Below are positions 1 through 8,853 of a DNA stretch of 64,000 nt, one piece after another (within the stretch, counting starts at the first letter, position 1; every line of letters begins with the position of its first letter). The stretch is from Clostridia bacterium (GTDB lineage Bacteria > Bacillota > Clostridia > Acetivibrionales > DSM-2933). The stretch covers positions 1-64,000 of the forward strand of contig JAOAEJ010000064.1 in NCBI GenBank assembly GCA_026416815.1. Direction: 5' to 3'. The notes below the pieces were generated by a model that saw only the letters and a list, made by a program, of their open reading frames with translations, did not search any database and was not told the DNA's origin. The position numbers were made by a program, and so were the translations under genes.

Positions 1-1
1 T

Positions 2-85
2 ACCATAAAACAGTTTAAGGCATACGTTGCTGCTAATAAAGATAAGGTCAAAAAGCGTCTTTATGCTGGCAACTGGTTTAAATAA
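2..85 (+). CDS. C-terminal end of an unknown protein (partial)
   Basis: An open frame runs in from the left edge and stops with TAA. It encodes about 27 residues rich in Lys, ending YAGNWFK. Too little is present to assign a family. It is read as the tail of a plus-strand gene that begins outside the window; no clear terminator follows it. Confidence 0.45.
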   Translation, partial: TIKQFKAYVAANKDKVKKRLYAGNWFK

Positions 86-192
86 ATTACACAGACTTGG
101 CAATTTGGTAATTACTAAGTCTAGAGTGCGTTATCTATATAGGGCTGGGTTTATATACTTATGACTAGCCTTTGAGAGGATGAGGTTTAATT

Positions 193-774
193 ATGGCAAA
201 TAATAAAATAATTATTGGAAAACAAAAAGAAAAAGATGAAGCAGGTAGGAAAGAGATAAAACCGAGTCCGATAGAAGCCATTATCGATAATTCAATAGTA
301 GATTCAAACGATGAGCACTTACCTGAGCAACTGCCGTTAGACAAAAAAGTCTGGGGCAATGATAATATTGTTTTGAATAAACTTGATGAAAATCAGCTGG
401 TCAATAGACGGCTATATGTTAGAGTCAGACACATACAACAAATAGAGTGTGATACTGTATATGAGGAAATGGGGGCAGAGCCTACTGTATTAGACAAACC
501 GATTATATTTACAATTATTGATTTATCAGCGGGCGGAATCGGTATAATGTGTGAGCATGAATTAAACAAAGGTACAATTTTTGCTTTTAGAATAAAACTG
601 GATGACATTGTTTATGACATTAAATGCGAGGTTGTTTACTGCTTTCAAAATGAGGGCACATTTAGAGCGGGATTGAAGATGGCTGAAAAAAATAAGCTTT
701 TTTATAGACACTTAAAAATATATGTGGCTAGGATATCGCTGCAAGGTACTTATGGCCATACGGCTAGTAACTGA
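193..774 (+). CDS. PilZ domain protein
   Basis: A 193-residue protein with a variable charged N-terminus (about 1-70) followed by a PilZ domain (about 72-185). The domain shows the two family signatures that contact cyclic di-GMP: an Arg-rich motif (NRRLYVRV) and the D-x-S-x-x-G motif (DLSAGGIG). PilZ proteins are cyclic-di-GMP receptors controlling motility or surface polysaccharide. There is no membrane segment or fused output domain. The start has a strong Shine-Dalgarno (GAGAGGATGAGG) upstream. The gene stands alone and is closed by a hairpin terminator, so its target cannot be inferred from neighbours. The family call is firm; the process controlled is unknown. Confidence 0.85.
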   Translation: MANNKIIIGKQKEKDEAGRKEIKPSPIEAIIDNSIVDSNDEHLPEQLPLDKKVWGNDNIVLNKLDENQLVNRRLYVRVRHIQQIECDTVYEEMGAEPTVLDKPIIFTIIDLSAGGIGIMCEHELNKGTIFAFRIKLDDIVYDIKCEVVYCFQNEGTFRAGLKMAEKNKLFYRHLKIYVARISLQGTYGHTASN

Positions 775-816
775 ATACAGGTAGCTTACAGTAAACTATA
801 TATTAAATAGCATTAG

Positions 817-847
817 TTTTAAAACCTCCTTAATTGGGGGTTTTTAC
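817..847 (+). terminator. Rho-independent terminator after the PilZ gene
   Basis: AAAACCTCC and GGGGGTTTT form a short stem (one G-T wobble) around TTAAT, followed by a T-rich tract. Confidence 0.6.
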
Positions 848-954
848 TTTTCATAGGCTAAAATGTGCAAAAAGTCCGTATTAAATTTCATATTGAGAGG
901 AAAAATTATAGTTGGCAAATTATTTATAAGTATTTTGAAAAGTTGGTGAATGTG

Positions 955-1500
955 ATGACGAAACCTCAGGATATAGACGTAATGAAGCCTACAGGGCAGG
1001 AATTTCCAAAGGAAAAGTATGACGAACTTGAAGCTTTTATCAATAATTTGGAGACTACCAAGGGGGCTTTGATTGAAATTCTTCACAAAGCCCAAGAAAT
1101 CTTTAGATATCTCCCTCGGGATGTACAGCTTTTTATTGCACGGAAATTGGGTATTCCCGGTGCTGAAGTTTTCGGCGTAGTCAGTTTTTACTCCTACTTT
1201 ACCACAAAGCCCGGAGGCAAACATACCGTTAGTGTATGCATGGGAACAGCCTGTTTTGTGCGGGGAGCAGACAAGGTTATTGAGAAATTTAAAGAAGTGC
1301 TTGGTATTGAGTCAAATGAAACTACCGAGGATGGCCTGTTTACCATAAAGGATGTACGGTGTATCGGAGCGTGCGGTCTTGCACCTGTTGTCATGGTAGA
1401 CGGCAAGGTATATGGACGGGTTAAAGTGGAGGATGTAGACGGTATTATAAATACTTATCGTAAACAGGAGGAGCAAAATGCAGATAAAGTCCTTAGATGA
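955..1500 (+). CDS. hydC: HydC, NuoE-like [2Fe-2S] subunit of [FeFe] hydrogenase
   Basis: A thioredoxin-fold [2Fe-2S] protein of the NuoE/HydC family, 181 residues from the ATG chosen here. The four cluster ligands are visible as C-x4-C (CMGTAC) and C-x3-C (CIGAC). It passes electrons within the cytoplasmic NAD-linked [FeFe] hydrogenase. An in-frame ATG at 865 would add 30 residues, but it lacks a good ribosome site and the added sequence does not resemble the family; a GTG at 952 is also possible. The gene overlaps the start of hydB by 23 bases, which indicates translational coupling, and the order hydC-hydB-hydA is the standard one. Confidence 0.88.
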   Translation: MTKPQDIDVMKPTGQEFPKEKYDELEAFINNLETTKGALIEILHKAQEIFRYLPRDVQLFIARKLGIPGAEVFGVVSFYSYFTTKPGGKHTVSVCMGTACFVRGADKVIEKFKEVLGIESNETTEDGLFTIKDVRCIGACGLAPVVMVDGKVYGRVKVEDVDGIINTYRKQEEQNADKVLR

Positions 1501-3202
1501 GTTATATGAGCTCCGGCAGGAGTCCACTGGCAAGATTGCGCTAAGACTGCATATGGGCACGTCTGGAAATGCAAAAACTATTATGGTGTGCGGTGGTACA
1601 GGGTGCCTCGCAAGTGACAGCGATAAAGTTATAAAAAACCTGGAGCTCATTATCAAGGCAAGGAAGTTGGAAGGAACAAGCATAGTTCGGACAGGTTGCT
1701 TTGGGTTTTGTGAGCAAGGGCCTATTGTAAAAATTGAGCCTGACAATGTGTTCTATGTACGGGTTGGACCCAAGGATGCAAAGGATTTAGTAGATGAGCA
1801 CCTTATGAAGGGCAATAGGGTTGAGCGGCTCTTGTACGAGGACCCGCAAAAAAATGAGAAGGTTCATACACAAGAGGAGATGTCCTTCTATAAAAAACAA
1901 TCTCGTGTCGCCCTCCGGAACTGCGGTCTTATAAATCCCGAGGATATTTATGAATACATAGCACTGGGAGGCTATGAGGCATTGGGAAAAGCCCTCACAC
2001 AAATGTCCAGGGATCAAGTAATCGATATAGTGAAAAAATCAGGGCTGCGTGGCCGTGGAGGTGGTGGATTCCCTACAGGACTTAAGTGGGAGATTACAAA
2101 AAGCCAACAGAGCAACGTAAAGTTCATTATATGTAATGCGGACGAGGGGGACCCGGGAGCCTTCATGGATAGAAGTATTTTGGAAGGGGACCCTCACAGC
2201 GTTATTGAGGCGATGGCTATAGGGGCTTATGCTATTGGTGCCAATAAGGGAATTGTGTATATTCGTGCAGAGTATCCTCTGGCCATAGAGCGATTGAACA
2301 CTGCCTTGAGGCAGGCTAGAGAGCTTGGATTGCTGGGGAAAAACATTTTTGGTACCGATTTCAGCTTTGACATTACGCTGAAATATGGTGCAGGTGCATT
2401 TGTGTGCGGAGAGGAAACTGCTCTTATCAATTCCTGTGAAGGAAAACGGGGAGAGCCGAATTATAAGCCTCCTTATCCTGCGGAAGAAGGATATTGGGGA
2501 CATCCTACTTGTGTAAATAATGTGGAGACCTTCGCAAATATCCCGGTGATAATGACAAAGGGTGCAGAGTGGTTTGCAACCATGGGGACTGAAAAAAGCA
2601 AGGGAACAAAGGTTTTTGCCCTTGCAGGTAAAATCAACAATGTAGGCCTGGTAGAGGTGCCGATGGGAATAACCCTCAGAGAAATCATATTTGATATCGG
2701 CGGTGGCATTCCCAACGGCAAAAAGTTTAAAGCTGTACAGACCGGCGGACCTTCGGGAGGTGTTATTACAGAGCAAGGACTAGATACACCTATTGATTAT
2801 GACAGCCTTCTGGAGAGAGGCTCGATGATGGGCTCAGGCGGTATGATTGTCATGGATGAAGATGATAATATGGTTAACATAGCGAAGTTTTATCTTGAGT
2901 TTACCATGGATGAGGCTTGCGGAAGATGTGGGCCGGGACGCATAGGAACCAAAAGGCTTTTTGAAATGCTTCACAATATAACAGCCGGAAAGGCTACCAT
3001 GGCGGACCTGGATGCCTTGAAGCAGTTGGCATACATGATTAAGGACAGCGCCTTGTGCGGACTGTGTCAGACCGCTCCAAACCCGGTCATAAGTACCATG
3101 AAGCACTTCTGGCATGAATACGTGGCCTTTGTCAAGGACGTAGACCACCCAAGGGGAGAGGGAAGATATACTCCAAAAAATAAAATAGGTATGAAATCCT
3201 AA
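1478..3202 (+). CDS. hydB: HydB, NuoF-like NAD(H)/FMN subunit of [FeFe] hydrogenase
   Basis: A 574-residue flavoprotein subunit. An N-terminal thioredoxin-like [2Fe-2S] domain (about 20-115, with CGGTGCLAS and CFGFC) precedes the NADH/FMN domain with GRGGGGFPTGLKWE near residue 190. An SLBB-like segment and the [4Fe-4S] site (CGRCGPGRIGT near 481, CGLC near 526) follow. It oxidises or reduces NAD(H) and, in bifurcating enzymes, is the site where NADH and ferredoxin electrons meet. Some homologues carry a C-terminal two-[4Fe-4S] ferredoxin domain; this one ends about 45 residues after CGLC without it. The Shine-Dalgarno AGGAGG lies inside hydC. Confidence 0.9.
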   Translation: MQIKSLDELYELRQESTGKIALRLHMGTSGNAKTIMVCGGTGCLASDSDKVIKNLELIIKARKLEGTSIVRTGCFGFCEQGPIVKIEPDNVFYVRVGPKDAKDLVDEHLMKGNRVERLLYEDPQKNEKVHTQEEMSFYKKQSRVALRNCGLINPEDIYEYIALGGYEALGKALTQMSRDQVIDIVKKSGLRGRGGGGFPTGLKWEITKSQQSNVKFIICNADEGDPGAFMDRSILEGDPHSVIEAMAIGAYAIGANKGIVYIRAEYPLAIERLNTALRQARELGLLGKNIFGTDFSFDITLKYGAGAFVCGEETALINSCEGKRGEPNYKPPYPAEEGYWGHPTCVNNVETFANIPVIMTKGAEWFATMGTEKSKGTKVFALAGKINNVGLVEVPMGITLREIIFDIGGGIPNGKKFKAVQTGGPSGGVITEQGLDTPIDYDSLLERGSMMGSGGMIVMDEDDNMVNIAKFYLEFTMDEACGRCGPGRIGTKRLFEMLHNITAGKATMADLDALKQLAYMIKDSALCGLCQTAPNPVISTMKHFWHEYVAFVKDVDHPRGEGRYTPKNKIGMKS

Positions 3203-3222
3203 ACACAAGAGAGGTGAGAAAG

Positions 3223-5004
3223 TTGGAACAAGATAATCAATGCGAAAACAAAAAAACTTTAAATATTCAGATAAATGACCAAAAGCTGACTGTACCTGAA
3301 GGAATCACAGTTTTAGAAGCCTCCCATGAAGCGGGGGTTAAAATCCCTACCCTGTGCCACCTGGATTTACACGATTTACAGATGTATAACAAAACGGCTT
3401 CATGCAGAGTGTGTATGGTGGAATTGCTGGACCCTAAGAATAACAGAAATAAGCTTGTACCATCCTGTGTAACAAAGGTACAAGATGGGATGGCGGTCAG
3501 GACCGATACCATCCGTGCTATTACTGCAAGAAGAATGGCAGTTGAGCTCATGCTGTCAAACCATCCCAATGAGTGCTTTACATGTCCCAAAAACCTGGAG
3601 TGCGAGCTCCAATCCCTTGCAGAGGAATTGAATGTAAGGCAAATCCGTTGGGAAGGTGAAAGAATGGTCTATCCCAAGGATATGTCCAGCGATGCCATTG
3701 TAAAGGACGCCAACAAGTGTATTTATTGCAGGCGCTGCGAGACCGGATGCAATGAGGTACAAACCTGCGGCATACTTTCTGGGATTGGGCGTGGATTTAA
3801 TGCTTTTGTAGGTCCTTTTGCCAACATACCCATGGTGGAATCTTCCTGTACATACTGTGGCCAATGTGTTCAGGTATGTCCTACAGCGGCTCTTACAGAG
3901 GCGTTCCATACCGATAAGGTATGGGAGGCGATTAATGACCCTGACAAGCATGTTATTGTCCAGACAGCGCCTGCAATCCGTGTTGCATTAGGAGAACTTT
4001 TTGGTATGGAGGCAGGCACCATTGTAACGGGTAAAATGGTGACAGCCTTGAAGAGAATGGGGTTTGATGAAGTATTTGACACCAACTTCGGTGCAGACCT
4101 TACAATAATGGAGGAAGCTTCGGAGCTTATCTACCGGCTTAAGAACAATAAAACATTGCCGATTCTCACAAACTGCTGCCCCGCTTGGGTGAAGTTCATA
4201 GAGCATCAGTTTCCTGAGTTGATTCATGTTCCTTCAACTTGTAAGTCGCCCCATATTATGCTTGGAACTATCGCAAAGACCTATTATGCTGAGAAGAAGG
4301 GGCTTGACCCTGATAATATTGTGGTGGTATCGGTAATGCCATGCATAGCTAAAAAGGCGGAGGCAAAACGTGCGGAACTCACAAAGGATGAACACAATAA
4401 TGTAGATATAGTTATTACAACCCGTGAGCTTGGAGCTATGATAAAGGAGGCAGGAATAGAGTTCGAAAGGCTGCCGGATAGCGAATTTGACAATCCTCTT
4501 GGAGAAACTACCGGGGCATCGGTCATATTCGGTACTGCTGGAGGTGTTATTGAAGCGGCTCTACGTACAGCCCATGAGTGGATGACAGGGGAGAAGCTTG
4601 AAAAGGTTGAGTTTGAGGAATTAAGAGGAATGGAGGGCGTTCGGAGAGCCACGGTAAAAATAGGGGATCAAGAGCTGAAAATCGGGATTGCCAGCGGACT
4701 GGGAAATGCAAGGGAGATTCTTGAGGATATAAGGGACGGGAAAGCCGACTATCATGCAATTGAAATCATGGCCTGCCCCGGTGGCTGTATAGCTGGGGGC
4801 GGACAGCCTTATCATCATGGGAATCATGAGGTTGTCAAGAAACGCAGAGAGGCCATATATGAAGAGGACAGAAGGAAAAAGGTAAGAAAGTCTCATGAAA
4901 ATAAAGAGATATTAGAGCTTTATAAGAAGTATCTGGGTGACCCGTTCGGCGATATGGCGCATGAACTTCTCCACACTCATTTTGAAGAGCGGGAAAGAAT
5001 TTAA
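3223..5004 (+). CDS. hydA: HydA, [FeFe] hydrogenase catalytic subunit
   Basis: The catalytic subunit, 593 residues, making or consuming H2. In order it has an N-terminal plant-type [2Fe-2S] domain, a His/Cys [4Fe-4S] site (HPNECFTCPKNLECE), two ferredoxin-type [4Fe-4S] motifs (CIYCRRCETGC, CTYCGQCVQVC), then the H-cluster domain. The H-cluster motifs are TNCCPAW (about 315), MPCIAKKAE (about 371) and EIMACPGGCIAGGGQP (about 512). The first motif has Asn where Ser is common. TTG at 3223 is chosen as start because the upstream GTG at 3214 is itself part of the GAGAGGTGAG ribosome site. With hydC and hydB it forms a soluble trimeric, probably electron-bifurcating hydrogenase. Confidence 0.93.
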   Translation: MEQDNQCENKKTLNIQINDQKLTVPEGITVLEASHEAGVKIPTLCHLDLHDLQMYNKTASCRVCMVELLDPKNNRNKLVPSCVTKVQDGMAVRTDTIRAITARRMAVELMLSNHPNECFTCPKNLECELQSLAEELNVRQIRWEGERMVYPKDMSSDAIVKDANKCIYCRRCETGCNEVQTCGILSGIGRGFNAFVGPFANIPMVESSCTYCGQCVQVCPTAALTEAFHTDKVWEAINDPDKHVIVQTAPAIRVALGELFGMEAGTIVTGKMVTALKRMGFDEVFDTNFGADLTIMEEASELIYRLKNNKTLPILTNCCPAWVKFIEHQFPELIHVPSTCKSPHIMLGTIAKTYYAEKKGLDPDNIVVVSVMPCIAKKAEAKRAELTKDEHNNVDIVITTRELGAMIKEAGIEFERLPDSEFDNPLGETTGASVIFGTAGGVIEAALRTAHEWMTGEKLEKVEFEELRGMEGVRRATVKIGDQELKIGIASGLGNAREILEDIRDGKADYHAIEIMACPGGCIAGGGQPYHHGNHEVVKKRREAIYEEDRRKKVRKSHENKEILELYKKYLGDPFGDMAHELLHTHFEERERI

Positions 5005-5082
5005 GAGCGTTAATGTTAGGTTCTAATGAAAGAAAGTCTATTATATAGGGTTGAAAGCGTAATTAGCTGCATAAGGGAATAT

Positions 5083-5146
5083 AGATAGTTTAGGTTGAAA
5101 GTGATTTTATCCAGCTAGGAAATCACTAAGTTCAACCTAACTATCT
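5083..5146. repeat. Hairpin repeat family, copy A (internally deleted)
   Basis: AGATAGTTTAGGTTGAA and the near-complement TTCAACCTAACTATCT bound a 64-bp inverted repeat. It matches the ends of the 100-bp copies at 10271 and 29434 in reverse orientation, but lacks about 38 bp of the apex. It lies between hydA and the blaI-like gene and could act as the hydA terminator. Confidence 0.8.
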
Positions 5147-5235
5147 GTAGTAAGTGCATCATTTTACAGAAAAAATCAAGAAAGCACATGAATAGTGCAA
5201 GTTGTTTCCATGAAAATGTAAATGGGAAATTCTCC

Positions 5236-5264
5236 TTGACAAATTTGCCTTACAGTTGTAAGAT
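5236..5264 (+). promoter_or_regulatory. Promoter of the blaI-blaR-like operon
   Basis: TTGACA (5236-5241), a 17-bp spacer and TAAGAT (5259-5264) match a housekeeping promoter. The first operator overlaps its spacer and -10. Confidence 0.75.
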
Positions 5265-5288
5265 AATTACGAGACTTACAATTGTAAG
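5249..5288. promoter_or_regulatory. Two BlaI/MecI-type operators
   Basis: Two near-identical palindromes, CTTACAGTTGTAAG (5249-5262) and CTTACAATTGTAAG (5275-5288), match the TTACA-n2-TGTAA operator of the BlaI/MecI family. Their centres are 26 bp apart. One covers the -10 and the other the start of the transcript, so autorepression is predicted. Confidence 0.8.
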
Positions 5289-5306
5289 GTAAGGGGGGTG
5301 ATACTA

Positions 5307-5687
5307 ATGAAAGAGGAATTGCCGCAAATTACTGATTCTGAGTGGTTAATAATGAAAGCGCTTTGGGAAAAGTCCCCTTTAATGAATCGGGATATTATTC
5401 AAATTATCAGTGAAAGGAGTAAGTGGAATAATAAAACTATTGAGACCTTGCTGCGGAGACTTGTAGATAAGGGGGCAGTAGGATATAAAAATGTAAATTC
5501 AAAGGCAAGGGAATATTTTCCCTTGGTGAGTCAGGAAGAGTGTATGAGGATTGAAAGTGAGACATTCTTGAAGAAGGTGTATGACGGCTCAATAAGTATG
5601 ATGATGGCCTGCTTTCTAAAGCAGCAAAAAGTATCTAAAGAAGAGCTGGAAAGATTAAAAGCTGTATTAAATGAAAATGAAGAGTAA
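5307..5687 (+). CDS. BlaI/MecI/CopY-family repressor
   Basis: A 126-residue winged-helix repressor. The N-terminal ITDSEWLIMKALW followed by the recognition region with TIETLLRRLVDKG is typical of BlaI/MecI, and the C-terminal helices serve dimerisation. In known systems the repressor is inactivated when its partner BlaR1 senses a beta-lactam. The ATG at 5307 is chosen over an in-frame GTG at 5298 because AAGGGGGG lies at good spacing. Two matching operators lie just upstream, and the sensor partner follows 14 bases downstream. The CopY branch of the family responds to copper, but the BlaR partner favours beta-lactam control here. Confidence 0.88.
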   Translation: MKEELPQITDSEWLIMKALWEKSPLMNRDIIQIISERSKWNNKTIETLLRRLVDKGAVGYKNVNSKAREYFPLVSQEECMRIESETFLKKVYDGSISMMMACFLKQQKVSKEELERLKAVLNENEE

Positions 5688-5701
5688 AGGATGGCGATAC
5701 T

Positions 5702-8134
5702 GTGCTGGAGATTATTTTTAGTAACGTATTGATTATGTCTGTTACATCAGTAGCAATTATCGCTCTCATCGTTTTAGTAAAGAAACTGGTCTATAGTAAA
5801 TTGACAGTCTCATGGCATTACTATATATGGTTCTTGCTTCTAATAAGACTTCTAATCCCTTATAATCCTGAGCTTTCAGTTGATTTTAAATATCCTTTTC
5901 AGGAAAACCAAAATGAAATAGTTAGAGAAGAAAAACAAAGTGGTCTACAGGGTGACCCGTTTAAGACAAGAAGCAATGAATTACATAACCGCCCGGAGTA
6001 TAAAAGTATAGAGGAAGCACCAGTCAAGTTTGCGCATAACAATATCAGTATTGATTATGCAGTCAGTCAGAATAGGTCTAATATCAATTCCGTAGAGGAT
6101 AAACAGCTAACGCAACATGTTTTTAGAATTTTAAGTATTATTTGGGCTATGGGTATAGTGTTATTTATATTTTATACCCTACTTATCAGTATTATTTTAA
6201 GCCTAAAAATCAAAGACTCATGTCTAACCCTTAAAGAGGATAGCATACAAGGCATACTACAGGAATGTATGAAACTAACCAATATAAAACGCAATATACA
6301 AATTATATACCAGAAACATATAAAGGCTCCGGCACTTTACGGAGTATTCAGGCCAAAGCTGCTGCTGCCTGAGTCTATTGTTGATTGTCTTGATAGTAAC
6401 GAGATAAAGTATATTATTTTGCACGAGCTATGCCACTACAAGCGTAAAGATATTATCGTAGGGACAGTCCAGTTGATACTGAATATGACCCATTGGTTTA
6501 ACCCTTTTATATGGTATGCATTTTTAAAGATAAATGAAGATAGGGAACCGGTATGTGATAAGTTAGTGCTAAATTATATACCTCAGGCTGAGCACAGAAA
6601 GTATGGAGAAACTCTCATCAAAGTTTTAGAAATTTATTCTCAAAACTACCGGTCACCAGGTATCGCAAGCATTGTGCAAGGGAGAATGATAAATATGGAA
6701 CGAAGATTGAGATTTATTAGTATGTTTAGAAAAAAGCGTAGTACCTTAGGTTTTTTCATAACTTTTTCAATTATATTCGCAAGCTTATTTAGTGTAGCTT
6801 TTATTAGTAATAAAATGAATTTTATGAAGCCAGTTGAGGCTAAAGCTGCTGTTGGTGGTGAAGTGAGTAGCGAAAATATAGGAGGAATTTTCGATAGAAA
6901 AGGTGTAGAATTGGTGCAAAGAATTTCTACGGAAAAAAGTAGCTACCCTTTTAAGAATCTTGCTTCCCATATTATAGGTTATAGAAATGATACTAGGGGG
7001 GTATCCGGAATAGAAGCGGTCTTGGACAGCTACGGGGCCAACTCAAATAATATTACACTTACTATTGATAAAAATATTCAAGAAATTACCGATGTGGCGC
7101 TGGATAAAGCTCAAAATGAGTATAAAGCAAAAGGTGGCGCAGCGATAATTATTGATCCCTCCACGGGTGAAATCCTGGCAATGTCATCAAAACCCGATTT
7201 TGATTTAAATACCCCGTTTTCAATTCCTAAAGGGATGGATTCGGCACAATGGAGAAATATGTCTGATGAAGAGCAGAAAAGCTTTTTGAACATAAACGTG
7301 TTTAGAAATAAGGCAATTGCAGCCTATGAGCCAGGTTCAACATTTAAAGCCATTACTGCGGCAGCGGGCCTTGAGGAAGGTATAGTACAGTCAAGTACGA
7401 TGGTTAATGATTCAGCGGTAACCTTAGGAGCATGGACTATTAACTGTTGGAATCCGAATAGACACGGAGTGGAAACATTTGAACAAGCAATTAATAATTC
7501 TTGTAACCCTGTTTTTGTAAGGATATCTCAAAGTATCGGGATTGATAAGTATTATAAATATGTAAGGAATTTCGGGTTTTATGATAAGACGGGGTTTGGG
7601 CTTCTTGGAGAAGAAGAGAGCATTACTCACGTAAAGCCTAATCAAGTTGATATGGCAGTAGCTTCTATAGGGCAGAGAATTAAGATAACACCAATGCAGC
7701 TCGCAGCGGCCTATAGCGCAATTGCTAATGGCGGAAATTTAATAAAACCTCAAATAGTCAAAAAAGTTTCGGATTTTAAAGGTCAAACTGTTAAAGAATT
7801 TGAGCCACAGATAGTGAGGGAATTAATGTCCAAAGAAACTTCCGATACTCTTAAAGCGCTTTTAGAAGGTGTAGTTTCAAAAGGAACGGGAAGGAATGCA
7901 TACATACAAGGATACAAAATTGCAGGTAAGACAGGTACGAGTGAGAAACATATAGGTAAAGAGTCAGGTTATATAGCTTCATTTGCCGGATTTGCACCCG
8001 CGGATAATCCTAGGATAGTAGGCATTGTTTTACTGGATGAACCACAGGTACAGCCACACACAGGCGGCACAACTGCTGCGCCGGTTTTCGGAAGACTGGT
8101 GAAGGATGTACTGGACTATATTAGTAAGAACTAA
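5702..8134 (+). CDS. BlaR1-like M56 protease fused to a class B PBP transpeptidase domain
   Basis: An 810-residue membrane protein. The N-terminal half (about 1-375) is a BlaR1/MecR1 M56 metalloprotease with several membrane helices and the zinc motif HELCH at 241-245. The extracellular half is not the usual class D beta-lactamase-like sensor but resembles FtsI/SpoVD-type transpeptidases. All three penicillin-binding motifs are intact: STFK (Ser546), SCN (about 600) and KTG (743). It is expected to bind beta-lactams covalently and signal to the BlaI-type repressor encoded just upstream. The intact motifs leave open that it also acts as a transpeptidase. It starts at GTG behind AAAGGATGG. No beta-lactamase gene is adjacent, so the wider target is unknown. 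Confidence 0.82.
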   Translation: MLEIIFSNVLIMSVTSVAIIALIVLVKKLVYSKLTVSWHYYIWFLLLIRLLIPYNPELSVDFKYPFQENQNEIVREEKQSGLQGDPFKTRSNELHNRPEYKSIEEAPVKFAHNNISIDYAVSQNRSNINSVEDKQLTQHVFRILSIIWAMGIVLFIFYTLLISIILSLKIKDSCLTLKEDSIQGILQECMKLTNIKRNIQIIYQKHIKAPALYGVFRPKLLLPESIVDCLDSNEIKYIILHELCHYKRKDIIVGTVQLILNMTHWFNPFIWYAFLKINEDREPVCDKLVLNYIPQAEHRKYGETLIKVLEIYSQNYRSPGIASIVQGRMINMERRLRFISMFRKKRSTLGFFITFSIIFASLFSVAFISNKMNFMKPVEAKAAVGGEVSSENIGGIFDRKGVELVQRISTEKSSYPFKNLASHIIGYRNDTRGVSGIEAVLDSYGANSNNITLTIDKNIQEITDVALDKAQNEYKAKGGAAIIIDPSTGEILAMSSKPDFDLNTPFSIPKGMDSAQWRNMSDEEQKSFLNINVFRNKAIAAYEPGSTFKAITAAAGLEEGIVQSSTMVNDSAVTLGAWTINCWNPNRHGVETFEQAINNSCNPVFVRISQSIGIDKYYKYVRNFGFYDKTGFGLLGEEESITHVKPNQVDMAVASIGQRIKITPMQLAAAYSAIANGGNLIKPQIVKKVSDFKGQTVKEFEPQIVRELMSKETSDTLKALLEGVVSKGTGRNAYIQGYKIAGKTGTSEKHIGKESGYIASFAGFAPADNPRIVGIVLLDEPQVQPHTGGTTAAPVFGRLVKDVLDYISKN

Positions 8135-8264
8135 TGCTGGCATTAGGCATCTATAATTATGTAGTACTGTTGAGTAGGCGGATAAAATATTGCCTGCTGA
8201 ACAATATTTCTAAAGTACATAAATAAATGCACGAGAAAGCGAAGCCTTCTGAGATTAGTGACTT

Positions 8265-8304
8265 ACCCTTACCTCTATAATGTAATACCAATAGAGGTAA
8301 GGGT
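8265..8304. terminator. Strong hairpin between convergent genes
   Basis: ACCCTTACCTCTAT and ATAGAGGTAAGGGT are perfect 14-bp arms around a 12-base loop, between the BlaR-like gene (+) and the DUF2812 gene (-). There is no good T-tract on either strand, so a terminator role is likely but not certain. Confidence 0.5.
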
Positions 8305-8308
8305 GGCG

Positions 8309-8851
8309 TTAGCCTTTCTGTCGTTTAATCAATTCGAGATGTTTATTAGCCTGATAAAGCTTGGTTGTAGTGTAAGCTCCAAATAAGTACATAGCGGATA
8401 GAAAGACAGCAAACAATAAACTCATAGGTGCTCTAAAATCAAGATTGTTAGATAGTGCGATTAATATAGCTGGGAAAGCTGCGAAACTTCCTGTGAACAT
8501 AGATATCAATCTTTTGTTGCGTGAAATCAGTGAATCGTAATCACTGAAGGCTTCAGGGCGTTCGCCATCATATTCCATGCTCCATATATAAGTACCACAT
8601 GAATAATATATGAGTGTCCAACCTAGATCGGTAAATATCCTTTCATATTCACGGTCGCGTTTACTCTGATAATCGTAGCAGTAACGGATACGGCGTGGTT
8701 CACCTTTTACAAAATGAAATAAGAAGGCCCCCAGAGAAGGTTTGCTTAGATTCCAGCCCTTTGCTTCAAGGTCTTCAAGCCATTTTTCTATATCATCAGG
8801 AAGTGGTTTATTTATAGGCCAAAATTTTGTCATCAATTTTACTTTCTTCAT
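8309..8851 (-). CDS. DUF2812 membrane protein
   Basis: A 180-residue protein. Its soluble N-terminal part (about 1-110) contains W/Y-rich DUF2812 features (WLEDLEAKGWNL, the F-x-KGEPRRIRY region and LGWTLIYYSCGTYIW), followed by two membrane helices. DUF2812 proteins are typically encoded beside PadR regulators and their function is not established. Here the gene begins two bases after the padR-like gene ends, so the two form one operon. The Shine-Dalgarno GAGGGGG lies inside the padR end. Confidence 0.75.
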   Translation of the reverse strand: MKKVKLMTKFWPINKPLPDDIEKWLEDLEAKGWNLSKPSLGAFLFHFVKGEPRRIRYCYDYQSKRDREYERIFTDLGWTLIYYSCGTYIWSMEYDGERPEAFSDYDSLISRNKRLISMFTGSFAAFPAILIALSNNLDFRAPMSLLFAVFLSAMYLFGAYTTTKLYQANKHLELIKRQKG

Positions 8852-8853
8852 AG

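Noticed and set aside
865..954. A longer HydC starting at 865
   Set aside because: There is no ribosome site, and the added residues do not resemble the family; the start at 955 gives a normal length.
2039..2776. Minus-strand open frame of 245 codons over hydB
   Set aside because: Antisense shadow of a conserved subunit, with improbable composition.
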